Made by a program: the position numbers and the translations under genes. 37,349 bases of DNA, taken from the NCBI GenBank assembly GCA_020347565.1, contig CP070732.1:1-37349 (forward strand). The letters are read 5' to 3'. Positions 16,024 through 24,330 of the stretch are shown piece after piece. Source of the DNA: Methanobacteriota archaeon. GTDB taxonomy: Archaea; Thermoplasmatota; Thermoplasmata; UBA10834. Position 1 is the first letter of the stretch; every line of letters begins with the position of its first letter. A model generated the notes under the pieces. That model did not search any database and was not told where the DNA came from. It saw only the letters and a program-made list of their open reading frames with translations.

Positions 16024-16496
16024 CGAAGGCCATCGAGGAAGTGATTGGGAACGGCCCAGTCTACGTCCTTGGTCTCGGTTATGTCGACAAGGCTGACGAC
16101 GGCGCAGGAGTGCTTGTGGCAAACGCCCTGAAGAAGGCCTTTCCCGATCGGTCCTTCTCGGAGCACGACGGCTTGGAGGGCATTGTCTTAGACATATCGG
16201 AGAAGCCTTGCCCAGGAACCGTGCTGTTCGTTGATGTCGGCAATATCGGAGAAGCCCCTGGGTCCATAGAAGTCGTTACAATGGACGAGATCAAGGAGAC
16301 AGAGGTCTCGACCCATAAGGTCCCCGTGGCGCTGATGGCTGCCGTCCTCGAGAGGAGTGGCAAGAGAGTTGCGGCAGTCCTGATACATCCGAAATCGCTC
16401 GAATTCAGAGGGGACTTGTCGAGCGAGGTGTCGAAAGCGATCGATGTGGTTGTGGCAAGCGTTTCCATTATCATGGAGTCCAGGAAAGTGACATGA
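15978..16496 (+). CDS. Hydrogenase maturation protease (HycI/HyaD family)
   Basis: Up to 172 residues. This endopeptidase trims the C-terminal tail of the large subunit once nickel is in place. The three nickel-sensing ligands can be read: Asp in ADDGAG (usually GDDGxG), Asp in LFVDVG, and His in STHKVP. The start is unsettled. ATG 15978 overlaps the end of hydA by 46 nt. GTG 16041 would give 151 residues, the usual family size, but has no well-spaced ribosome site and removes a plausible N-terminal helix. Being last in the hydrogenase operon, next to its substrate, supports the role. Confidence 0.88.
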   Translation: MHKLRHTPGDPEEALTKAIEEVIGNGPVYVLGLGYVDKADDGAGVLVANALKKAFPDRSFSEHDGLEGIVLDISEKPCPGTVLFVDVGNIGEAPGSIEVVTMDEIKETEVSTHKVPVALMAAVLERSGKRVAAVLIHPKSLEFRGDLSSEVSKAIDVVVASVSIIMESRKVT

Positions 16497-16505
16497 CATG
16501 CGAGC

Positions 16506-16515
16506 CTAAATATAG
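16506..16515 (+). promoter_or_regulatory. TATA box for the small anchored protein gene; leaderless start predicted
   Basis: CTAAATATAG lies about 29 nt before the GTG at 16540, and no Shine-Dalgarno sequence is present between them. Transcription would start at or just before the GTG, so the mRNA is probably leaderless. Confidence 0.45.
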
Positions 16516-16539
16516 CGCGGGGACAACTCATCATTTCCA

Positions 16540-17187
16540 GTGAGTGTTGTGGGGGATTCCAGACCAAACGGAGGAGCAAGGAAGACCATTACCGAGAGAT
16601 GGACGCTCTTTCTGACTATATTGACTGCAGTATCCATTGCCGCGGCAGCTACGTATTACGCATCAAGTAAGGTGCTGAAGGGCGATAAGGACCCAGTGTA
16701 CATGTGCAGCTACCGCGTGGTCGTGGATTCCCCTGCGGAAGGCATTCACACCACCTGCGTGTCCATTCCGTGTCTGAATGAGAGCGCGTTTGCTGGTGAC
16801 CTTGACGCACAAGCGCTCGCTTCAGGTGAAGCAGAGTTGGAGATAGTGAGCACATTGCATGGGCCAGCTCTGAAGATATCAGGGCGCGGCAAGATTGCTG
16901 TCAATTGGGTTTCGAATTCCTCCAGCAGAGAGGGGGGAATGGGATACTACTGGAACCTGACGATGCTTGAAAACGTATACGAAGGAGGAGCGCAAGATCG
17001 GAAGGCCTGGATCTCATGCGACTGTGAGAACGCGACCATCGAGCTATACTATTCGGCATCCTATACCTGGTGGCCGTCACCGACATTCGCCTCTGGAAGC
17101 CGTCATGAATACGAAGCGAACTCGGAACCGGGCGACACAGGGTGGAGGATGGTTGATTGTGACGTCTCTGGATGGATCATCAACTGA
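16540..17187 (+). CDS. Uncharacterised protein with an N-terminal membrane anchor
   Basis: A 215-residue protein I do not recognise. Residues 21-42 (WTLFLTILTAVSIAAAATYYAS) form one membrane segment or uncleaved signal. The rest looks extracytoplasmic: beta-rich, with N-x-S/T sequons and six cysteines spread through the ectodomain (MCSY, TTCVS, IPCLN, SCDC, DCD), which could form disulfides. It starts at GTG 16540, 28 nt after a TATA box. Its base composition looks lower in GC than the hydrogenase and CTP synthase genes around it. There is no operon partner; it lies alone between the hydrogenase operon and pyrG. Confidence 0.6.
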   Translation: MSVVGDSRPNGGARKTITERWTLFLTILTAVSIAAAATYYASSKVLKGDKDPVYMCSYRVVVDSPAEGIHTTCVSIPCLNESAFAGDLDAQALASGEAELEIVSTLHGPALKISGRGKIAVNWVSNSSSREGGMGYYWNLTMLENVYEGGAQDRKAWISCDCENATIELYYSASYTWWPSPTFASGSRHEYEANSEPGDTGWRMVDCDVSGWIIN

Positions 17188-17207
17188 AGATTCGCAGCAC
17201 TGCAAAT

Positions 17208-17215
17208 CTTTATGA
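17208..17215 (+). promoter_or_regulatory. TATA box of pyrG
   Basis: CTTTATGA lies about 40 nt before the pyrG ATG at 17252. It predicts a start near 17236 and a leader of roughly 16 nt, with only GAGAGCAGG as a possible ribosome site. Confidence 0.4.
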
Positions 17216-17251
17216 TGGACTACCACATTCTCCGAATCCCGTGAGAGCAGG

Positions 17252-18865
17252 ATGAAGTGCATAGTGGTCACGGGGGGTGTTTTGTCAGGCCTCGGCAAGG
17301 GGATAACCTCTTCGTCGATAGGCTGCGTGCTCAAGGCGCGGGGACTGAACGTAACCGCCATGAAGATCGACCCGTACCTGAACTTCGACGCAGGTACGTT
17401 GAACCCGTTCGAGCACGGAGAGGTGTTCGTGTTGGACGACGGGAGTGAGGCGGACCTCGACCTCGGTAACTACGAGCGCTTCCTCGACGTTAGCCTCACG
17501 AGCGAACACCTCATGACCACGGGCAAGATCTACGGCAGCGTGATTGAGAAGGAGCGCGAGGGGAACTTCCTCGGCAAGACCGTCCAGATCATACCGCACA
17601 TCACCAACGAAATCAAGTCGAAGATATCCAAGGTGGGCATGAAGCCCGGCACGGACCTCCTCATGGTCGAGCTGGGCGGAACCGTGGGAGACATCGAGTC
17701 CGCGCCCTTCCTAGAGGCGATGAGGCAGATGCACTCGGAGATGGGCCACGAGAACTTCCTGTTCGTCCACACGACGCTCGTGCCCAGCCTCGGAGCAATC
17801 AAGGAGCAGAAGACGAAGCCCACCCAGCACTCCGTGAGGGAGCTGCGCGCGATGGGCGTGCAGCCCGATGTCATCGTCGCCCGGTGCGAGAGGCCCCTCG
17901 ACGACAGCGCCAGGAAGAAGATCGCCCTGTTCTGCGACGTGCCGCTCGACGCGGTGATAAGCGCGCCCGATGCGAAATCGATCTACCAGGTACCCATATT
18001 CCTGGAGGAGCAAGGGCTGACCGACTACCTCTTGGAGAGGATGAAGTTCGACGTTCCAGACGACGGCCTGGCGGACTGGAGCAAGTTCCTGAAGAAGGTC
18101 ATGAACCCGAAGAATGAGGTGAAGATACTCCTCGTCGGGAAGTACATGGACCAGTACGACTCATACATGAGCCACTACGAGGCGCTGACGCACGCGGGTG
18201 CGGAGCTGAACGCGAGGGTCGTGCCGCTCAGGATTGAGGCCGAGGACATCGGCAAGGAAGGCTGCGGAGACCTGCTCAGGCAGGCGGACGGCATACTCAT
18301 ACCTGGCGGGTTCGGGTCGAGAGGGGCGAACGGCAAGGTCGAGGCGATAAGATACGCACGTGAGAACGGCGTCCCGTTCCTGGGCGTGTGCCTGGGCTTC
18401 CAGCTCGCAGTTGTCGAGTTCGCCAGGAACGCGCTGGCGTTCCACGACGCCAACAGCACGGAGTTCGACTCTCACACGTCTCACCCAGTGGTCGACCTGT
18501 TGCCCGAGCAGAAGGACGTCACGAAGATGGGCGCGACGATGCGACTCGGCGCGCAGGATATCATCGTCGAGAAGGGTTCCATCGCCAACAAGCTCTACGG
18601 CGCGACGACCATCAGCGAGAGACACAGGCACAGGTACGAGGTGAACCCACACTACATCGATGTCATCCAGGACAAGGGCCTGAAGTTCACGGGGAGGTCG
18701 CCCGACGGCAACAAGATGGAGATCGCCGAGCTGGAAGGGCATCCGTTTTTCGTGGGCTCGCAGTTCCATCCTGAGTTCAAGTCACGACCCAAGAAGCCAG
18801 CCCCGCTCCACTATGGGCTCGTCAGGGCCGCCTTGGAGCACTCAAAGGGGAAAAAGGTTCGGTGA
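17252..18865 (+). CDS. pyrG: CTP synthase (glutamine-hydrolysing)
   Basis: A 537-residue enzyme that makes CTP from UTP, ATP and glutamine-derived ammonia, the last step of pyrimidine nucleotide synthesis. The N-terminal synthase domain shows VTGGVLSGLGKGITSSSIG (6-24) and KIDPYLNFDAGTLNP (38-52). The glutaminase domain has GGFGSRG, the nucleophile elbow GVCLGFQ with Cys380, and FHPEF with His506 and Glu508 completing the triad. Length is normal for the family. It is transcribed alone and converges on the sensor kinase gene, with about 35 nt between the two stops. Confidence 0.98.
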   Translation: MKCIVVTGGVLSGLGKGITSSSIGCVLKARGLNVTAMKIDPYLNFDAGTLNPFEHGEVFVLDDGSEADLDLGNYERFLDVSLTSEHLMTTGKIYGSVIEKEREGNFLGKTVQIIPHITNEIKSKISKVGMKPGTDLLMVELGGTVGDIESAPFLEAMRQMHSEMGHENFLFVHTTLVPSLGAIKEQKTKPTQHSVRELRAMGVQPDVIVARCERPLDDSARKKIALFCDVPLDAVISAPDAKSIYQVPIFLEEQGLTDYLLERMKFDVPDDGLADWSKFLKKVMNPKNEVKILLVGKYMDQYDSYMSHYEALTHAGAELNARVVPLRIEAEDIGKEGCGDLLRQADGILIPGGFGSRGANGKVEAIRYARENGVPFLGVCLGFQLAVVEFARNALAFHDANSTEFDSHTSHPVVDLLPEQKDVTKMGATMRLGAQDIIVEKGSIANKLYGATTISERHRHRYEVNPHYIDVIQDKGLKFTGRSPDGNKMEIAELEGHPFFVGSQFHPEFKSRPKKPAPLHYGLVRAALEHSKGKKVR

Positions 18866-18900
18866 CCTCTCTCGCATGCGCCCCTTTCTCGACCAAGGGC

Positions 18901-21900
18901 TCACTCGAGCACGTCCGCCCTCGGCAGCAGCACCTTGAAGACGGCCCCCTTCGTGTGGTCCCCCTCCACCCGGTCCTCGACCCAGACCTTGCCGTTGAAC
19001 TTCTCGACCATGGTGCTCACTATCGACAGGCCAAGTCCAAAGCCCTTTATCCCGGTCAAGCCGGTCGCGAACCGCTCGAACACGGTCTTCTTCCTGTCGT
19101 CGGGGATGCCCCTGCCCCTGTCGTAGACGGACACCAGCCAATACTCGTTCTCAGAGATACTCTCGCTCTCGACGGACACGTCCACTCTCACCCGATTCGA
19201 TGAGTCGAACTTCACCGCGTTGGAGAGGAGGTTAGTGAACATCTCCCTGAACGTGGTGCTGGCCATCACGAAATGCCTGCCTGGCGGAACGGCCGACTCC
19301 ACGACGATGTCCCTGTCCGAGTGAACCTTCTTCACGTCGGCGACCGCCTCGTCCACGGCCCTCCCGATGTCCTGCGGCGTGAACTCGTCCTCCGACGTCG
19401 CGCGGACCTTCGCGAGCATACGCATGTTCTCAATCAGCCTGGCGTTGTTCCTGACCTGGACCAGGGCGCTCTCGGCAAACTTCCTCTGGTCATCGGTCAG
19501 ATCCCTGTCCTGGAGAAGAAGCTCGACATACCCCATGATGCCCTGGTTGAAATTGTTGATGTCATGCGTCATCAGGTCGTTCAGGAGCGCGATCTCGTTC
19601 ACCGCGTCCACCTGGCTCTCGAACAGCCTCGAGTTCACGACCGCGATGGAGGCAATGCCGGCCAACACCTCCAGAACCTCCAGCTGGCTCTTCTGCGGGA
19701 CACTCCCGTCCTCAGGGTCGTCGACCAGCATGTAGCCGATCAGGTGGTTCGCCTGGTCCTTCAAGGAGAACATGAGCAGGTCGCGTTCGTGCCAAACATC
19801 GGGGGACGGACGAGGAATGTCCGCGAGCTCCGGATGCTCGACAAAAAAGAACTGCTCGATGCCAAACCGCTGTTTCTCATACGGGAGGAAGTGTGCAGTC
19901 TCACCCACGCGGAACTCGGCCCTGAACCCGTCCAGCAACGTATCGGCATCGAACGCGATCCCCTTCCCGACCCAATGCGGATAGCCTGTCTGGGCGGATA
20001 GCACGAACTCCCGCCTGTCCCTGTCCAGGAGGGACACCGTCGCCTTTCTGAAGCCGAAGGATTCCACGACGGCATCCGTGACACGCTGAAGGACGGCCTC
20101 GAGGTCGCCCATGTACATCACGGACGTCGTCAGCTCGAGGACCTTGCCCATCTGCGCGATCTTGTTCCGCGAATCCCCGAGCAGCTGCTCCTTCGCCGAG
20201 TACAGCTCCGAATTCTCCACGGCGACGGCGGCCTGGCTGGCGAAGAGCAGGGCGAAGTCCCTGTCCTCGGTAGAGAACTCCGCGCCGCTCTCGCGATACA
20301 ACGTTATCACGCCGATCACTAGCTCGCGGCCTTTCAGAGGTACAGCGAGCAGCGCCTCCTCCGACTTGTCCGTCTCCGTCCCAGCGACGAAGGCCGCCCG
20401 CTCGTCTGTGAACGTGTTGTTCACTATCTCAGGGACGCCCGTGATAGCCACGTGACCGGAGATGCCTTCGCCCATGGGGAATCGCTCCTTCAACGCGAGG
20501 GCCGCATCCTTGCCGCTGGAGACGACGGGAATCATCAGGCGGTTCTTCCGGTCCACCATGTACACGGTTATGGAGTCGTATGGCACGACCTCCCTCAGTT
20601 TTTCCGCGACGACCTGGTACATACTGCTCGAGTCGATCATACGCTGTATCGACACTGCCGTCTCGAGAAGCATCAGCTGCGAGTGGACTCTGCGGTTCAG
20701 GGCTGCGAGGAGGTTCGCGTTCTCGAGCGCGACCGCCGCGTGCCCCGCGAGGGACGTGAGTATGGCCGCGTCGTCTTCTCGGAACCTGCCGCCTCCGAGC
20801 TTGTTGTACACGCTCACGACGCCGATCGCCTGCCCACCGCTCAACAGGGGCGCAGACATCATCTGCCGGATGCCGAGCGTCTCCGCATCCCTCGGGACCG
20901 CGTCGGGGTCCGACGTGTAGTCGTTCACTATCTCCGTCCTGAGCTGCTTCAGCACCCTGCCGGTGACGCCCATTTCGACCGTCTGCCTGAGCTCCTCCAT
21001 CGTCACGTCATCGACGTTGTACAGCGCTACCCAGTCCATGAAGTCCCTCTTAAGGTCCACTATGCCCACCAGGGCCTTCTCGGCGTTGAGCAGCGCCGCT
21101 GCATCCCTGGCGACCTGCTCGAGCACCACCGAGGGCTCCAGTCGCATGGATATCTGCTTGCTTATCCGGTCCAACACGGAGAGCGCCTTCTCGCGGTCCC
21201 TGAGTTCGTTGAAGGTTCGCGCGCTGACCATGGCCGATGTGAGTATGTCCGCGAGCATCTCGAGAACGGTCACGTCGTTCCTCGTGAAGGCATCCCGTCT
21301 GTCGCTCTGGACGTCCAGCACGCCCAGCAACTCTCCGCGATACGTCAACGGCACAGATATCTCTGACTTCGTCGTCGAGGAGCCACCCCGGATGTACCTC
21401 GGGTCGGCGTCCACATCGCCTGTCACGAGGGTCTCCATCAAGTAGGCCGCATGGCCTATGATGCCCGCCTTGAGCTGCAGTCGGTGGTCCGGGGGCACCG
21501 TCCCGATCATGCTGCCGCTACCTGCGCGGGCGACGAGCTCCCCCCTGTCACGGTCCCAGAGTAGGATCGTGACGAGAGGGTATCGGAAGCCATCGGCGAT
21601 CGCGTCCGTGAACTCGGCCATCAGCTCCGTGGGGTCCATGATCGAAGTCAAGACCCTGCTGATCTTATTGATAGTCGTCAGCTGGTTGACGCGGTGCGCG
21701 AGCTCAGACGTACGCTCGTCCATCCGCTTCTCCAGCTGTGACCGGTAACTCTCCGTCTCGGCCTTCTCGAGGCGCTCTCTTGTCACATCCCTGAAGGTCG
21801 CGACCGTGCCTATGACCCCCCGCCCGCCGTCGCGTACCGGCCGTGCGTCGATGCGTATGAAGAACTCCGAGTCGTCCCCCCAGCTGCCGGTCGCCTCGCT

Positions 21901-22527
21901 GCTCCATCCGCTGTCGCCTTCGCGCTGGAGCATCTCATCCATCGGAATCTCCATCGAAGAGGCCTCCGTGACCTCTGATATCGGGCTGCCTATGACCGAC
22001 GCCCTGTTGGAGCCCATCATCGAGATGAATGCGGCGTTGGCGTATGCGATCCTACCGTCGTTGTCGATGAACACGACGGCCTCGCCCAGCTGGTCTATCG
22101 ATGACGCGAGCCTCTGCACCTCGGTCTCGGAATCGCCATGACGCGTCACGTCGCGTACGACGGAAACGAGGTGCGTTCCGTCTGAGCCCTCGTCCTCGAG
22201 CCTGTTCGCCGTTATCTCCAGGACGGCGCCTCCGCGCGTCCTGACGTTTCTCACGTGCGGGTACTCTGCCTTGCCCATGCCAGTCCAAAACGGGCATGAG
22301 TCACACACCTCCGGCGAAGAGAACGGCGCTTCGCTGCATTTCCTGCCCGCGTGGTCTCCGAACCGCTCCCTCATCGCTCGGTTGAGGAAAGCCACCGTAC
22401 GGTCGTCCTTCACGACGCACACCTTGTCCGGTATGAGGTCGAGCACGTAGAACTTGGGCTCCTGCGACTTGCTCGCATGGCCCTGCATCGGCTCTCGGGG
22501 GAAGGAGGTGTGGCTCGTGGGTGTCAC
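18901..22527 (-). CDS. Soluble PAS/GAF sensor histidine kinase
   Basis: A 1208-residue kinase without membrane segments. Order: PAS-like domain (about 25-128) with a Cys cluster (C64, C75, C78), PAS (140-252), coiled coil (250-290), four GAF or GAF-like domains (about 295-440, 460-610, 625-775 and 800-970), the phospho-acceptor helix with LMTHDINN (His988), and the ATPase domain with N-box NLLSNAVKF (N1103), DRGRGIPD (1136-1143) and GFGLGLS (1162-1168). There is no receiver domain and no response regulator nearby. It likely senses cytosolic small molecules or redox state; the ligands are unknown. The start is uncertain: GTG 22527 lacks a spaced ribosome site, and ATG 22488 is an alternative. 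It is divergent from aIF2-beta. Confidence 0.93.
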   Translation of the reverse strand: MTPTSHTSFPREPMQGHASKSQEPKFYVLDLIPDKVCVVKDDRTVAFLNRAMRERFGDHAGRKCSEAPFSSPEVCDSCPFWTGMGKAEYPHVRNVRTRGGAVLEITANRLEDEGSDGTHLVSVVRDVTRHGDSETEVQRLASSIDQLGEAVVFIDNDGRIAYANAAFISMMGSNRASVIGSPISEVTEASSMEIPMDEMLQREGDSGWSSEATGSWGDDSEFFIRIDARPVRDGGRGVIGTVATFRDVTRERLEKAETESYRSQLEKRMDERTSELAHRVNQLTTINKISRVLTSIMDPTELMAEFTDAIADGFRYPLVTILLWDRDRGELVARAGSGSMIGTVPPDHRLQLKAGIIGHAAYLMETLVTGDVDADPRYIRGGSSTTKSEISVPLTYRGELLGVLDVQSDRRDAFTRNDVTVLEMLADILTSAMVSARTFNELRDREKALSVLDRISKQISMRLEPSVVLEQVARDAAALLNAEKALVGIVDLKRDFMDWVALYNVDDVTMEELRQTVEMGVTGRVLKQLRTEIVNDYTSDPDAVPRDAETLGIRQMMSAPLLSGGQAIGVVSVYNKLGGGRFREDDAAILTSLAGHAAVALENANLLAALNRRVHSQLMLLETAVSIQRMIDSSSMYQVVAEKLREVVPYDSITVYMVDRKNRLMIPVVSSGKDAALALKERFPMGEGISGHVAITGVPEIVNNTFTDERAAFVAGTETDKSEEALLAVPLKGRELVIGVITLYRESGAEFSTEDRDFALLFASQAAVAVENSELYSAKEQLLGDSRNKIAQMGKVLELTTSVMYMGDLEAVLQRVTDAVVESFGFRKATVSLLDRDRREFVLSAQTGYPHWVGKGIAFDADTLLDGFRAEFRVGETAHFLPYEKQRFGIEQFFFVEHPELADIPRPSPDVWHERDLLMFSLKDQANHLIGYMLVDDPEDGSVPQKSQLEVLEVLAGIASIAVVNSRLFESQVDAVNEIALLNDLMTHDINNFNQGIMGYVELLLQDRDLTDDQRKFAESALVQVRNNARLIENMRMLAKVRATSEDEFTPQDIGRAVDEAVADVKKVHSDRDIVVESAVPPGRHFVMASTTFREMFTNLLSNAVKFDSSNRVRVDVSVESESISENEYWLVSVYDRGRGIPDDRKKTVFERFATGLTGIKGFGLGLSIVSTMVEKFNGKVWVEDRVEGDHTKGAVFKVLLPRADVLE

Positions 22528-22673
22528 CCTCTGGTCTGAGGACTTGTCGATGCCGATTGGATAGCGCCTACCTTAAACGTTTCGAGTTGAGTTACCATCC
22601 TGGATTATCACCCGTGAGGACATCGTCCAGGAGGACACCCGAAACGCCATCTGCCCGTCGCGCATGTGCGTTA

Positions 22674-22684
22674 GCTTTAACTAT
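22674..22684 (+). promoter_or_regulatory. TATA box of the aIF2-beta gene; leaderless start predicted
   Basis: GCTTTAACTAT is centred about 27 nt before the ATG at 22706, with no Shine-Dalgarno sequence between. This supports starting the protein at 22706 rather than at the in-frame ATG at 22664, which lies upstream of the box. Confidence 0.5.
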
Positions 22685-22705
22685 GGAAGCCTTCATTTGA
22701 CAGCG

Positions 22706-23332
22706 ATGGCACCTGAAGAAGACTTCGACTACGAGGCGCTCCTCGACCGCGCTAAGAAGGACCTCCCGCAGACGTTGGAGGCACACGACAGGTTCCAGAT
22801 ACCGGAACCTGACGTTATGATCGAGGGCAAGACGACCGTCATAAGGAACTTCGGCGTGATTGCGGAGACGCTCAGACGCGATCCCGCGCACCTATATGGC
22901 TATCTCCTGCGAGAACTCGGCACTGCGGGAAGCCTCGAGGGCAGCAGGGTCGTGTTCAAGGGGAAGGTCGGCACGGCGCAGATAGTCGACAGGATCAGAA
23001 GCTACGTCGAGGAGTACGTTCTGTGCTCCGAATGCGACCGCCCCGACACGAGGATAGTCAAGGACGGACGGATACTGATTCTCACATGCGAGACTTGCGG
23101 CGCCCACAGGCCCGTGCACGTGCGCAAGCAGGCCAAACAGGAGGAGGCGAAGGACATCGAGGCTGGCAAGACCTACGACCTGATGATAGAGGACATCGGC
23201 AAGAAGGGCGACGGGCTTGCGCGCAAGGGCAAGTACGTGATATATGTGCCGGGGAGCGCCAAGGGCACCCAGGTGAAGGTCAGGATAGACAAGGTCTCGG
23301 GCAACATGGCCTTCGGCACGAGGGTCGCCTGA
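22706..23332 (+). CDS. Translation initiation factor aIF2 subunit beta with C-terminal TRAM domain
   Basis: A 208-residue component of the archaeal heterotrimeric initiation factor that brings initiator tRNA to the ribosome. The N-terminal helix (FDYEALLDRAKKDLP) contacts the gamma subunit. The core shows TTVIRNFGVIAETLRRDP and YLLRELGTAGSLEG. A zinc ribbon follows with CSEC and CETC. The last ~57 residues (after DIEAGKTYDL) are a TRAM RNA-binding domain (IEDIGKKGDGLARKGKYVIY), an extension beyond the usual ~140 residues that I recall in some euryarchaeal homologues. The start at ATG 22706 is supported by the TATA position. Confidence 0.95.
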   Translation: MAPEEDFDYEALLDRAKKDLPQTLEAHDRFQIPEPDVMIEGKTTVIRNFGVIAETLRRDPAHLYGYLLRELGTAGSLEGSRVVFKGKVGTAQIVDRIRSYVEEYVLCSECDRPDTRIVKDGRILILTCETCGAHRPVHVRKQAKQEEAKDIEAGKTYDLMIEDIGKKGDGLARKGKYVIYVPGSAKGTQVKVRIDKVSGNMAFGTRVA

Positions 23333-23341
23333 ACTCGTGGC

Positions 23342-24244
23342 TCAGCCGACGTACAGCCTTCCGCTCAGGGAGACGGCTGCTGAACCGCCGACCTCGACCT
23401 TCACGATTGCGGAGCCGCGCTTCTCTATCCTCGCGAGCAGCTTCGAGTGCCGCCCTACCCATGTCCCCTGCTCGATCACCATCTCCTCGTATCTGTGCCT
23501 CGGGACGAGATCGTTGTGTGCAAGGTAGGCGCAGAGGGCCCCGGCGGGAAGGGCGGATGCGGGGTCCTCGTGGAAGTCCGGTGTGACGGCGAAGCACCTA
23601 GCGTGCAGCGTCGAGTCCTTGTCGACGACGTTCCACGTATACACGTATACGGCGTTGACCTCGTGCTCCCTCGCGAGTTCCTCGATGGCGGCGCCCTTCG
23701 GGTCCAGCCGCTCGACGCCCTCGAGCGTCCTCATCGGCACGAGCAGGCACGGGACGCCTGTCGATGCCCTGCACAGCGGAAACTCCTCGTGGAACATCTT
23801 GTCCGCGCCCACGCCGAGGGCGGCCGCGACCTCGGCCACATCCTCGACCTCGGCGAACAGGGGACGTTTTTGTGTCATCCATATGACCGTCCTCCCGTCC
23901 GGGCGCGGATCGACGTGGAACGGCAGGATGCCCAGAACCGTCTCGAGCCTCCGCCTGCCCCCCGGCGAGCCCCCGAAGGCGTCCTGGACAGCGAGCGCCC
24001 AGAGCGCCCCGATCGTCGAATGCCCGCATATCGGCTCCTCGGACATGGGGGTGAAGTACCTGAGCCTCACGTCGGCCCTTCGCGACCTCAGGACGAATGC
24101 AGTCGATTTCAGGCCCATCTCAACGGCGATGCGCTGCATCTGCATCTCGTCCAGATCGTCGGCTCCGAGGACTAAGCCGGCCGGGTTTCCGGCCAACGGC
24201 TCATCGGTGAACACATCTACCTTCAGCGCCTCCAGTTCGAGCAC
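23342..24244 (-). CDS. PhzF-family isomerase-like protein, catalytic Glu replaced
   Basis: A 300-residue member of the PhzF (phenazine biosynthesis-like, diaminopimelate-epimerase fold) family. Family signatures are VDVFTDEPLAGNPAGLV (9-25), RYFTPMSEEPICGHSTIGAL (62-81) and EDPASALPAGAL near the C-terminus. In PhzF the acid catalyst lies in a segment like LSETxF; here residues 45-50 read LKSTAF, with Ser47 at the Glu position, so classical isomerase chemistry is doubtful. There are no other phenazine genes nearby. GTG 24244 lies about 25 nt after a TATA-like CCAAATAGC (24265-24273, minus strand), suggesting a leaderless start. Its stop is 9 nt from that of convergent aIF2-beta. Confidence 0.88.
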   Translation of the reverse strand: MLELEALKVDVFTDEPLAGNPAGLVLGADDLDEMQMQRIAVEMGLKSTAFVLRSRRADVRLRYFTPMSEEPICGHSTIGALWALAVQDAFGGSPGGRRRLETVLGILPFHVDPRPDGRTVIWMTQKRPLFAEVEDVAEVAAALGVGADKMFHEEFPLCRASTGVPCLLVPMRTLEGVERLDPKGAAIEELAREHEVNAVYVYTWNVVDKDSTLHARCFAVTPDFHEDPASALPAGALCAYLAHNDLVPRHRYEEMVIEQGTWVGRHSKLLARIEKRGSAIVKVEVGGSAAVSLSGRLYVG

Positions 24245-24264
24245 GGCAAGTGGACCAGGTTCGT

Positions 24265-24312
24265 GCTATTTGGAGTTTGTTCCCTGACGACGCCGGTTGC
24301 GCAAACTATTTC
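24265..24312. promoter_or_regulatory. Back-to-back TATA boxes between the PhzF-like and presenilin-like genes
   Basis: Minus-strand CCAAATAGC (24265-24273) is 25 nt before the GTG at 24244. Plus-strand AAACTATTTC (24303-24312) is 24 nt before the ATG at 24331. Both spacings predict starts at the initiation codons themselves. Neither gene has a convincing ribosome-binding site. Confidence 0.4.
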
Positions 24313-24330
24313 ACGAGGGTCTAGGATAGC

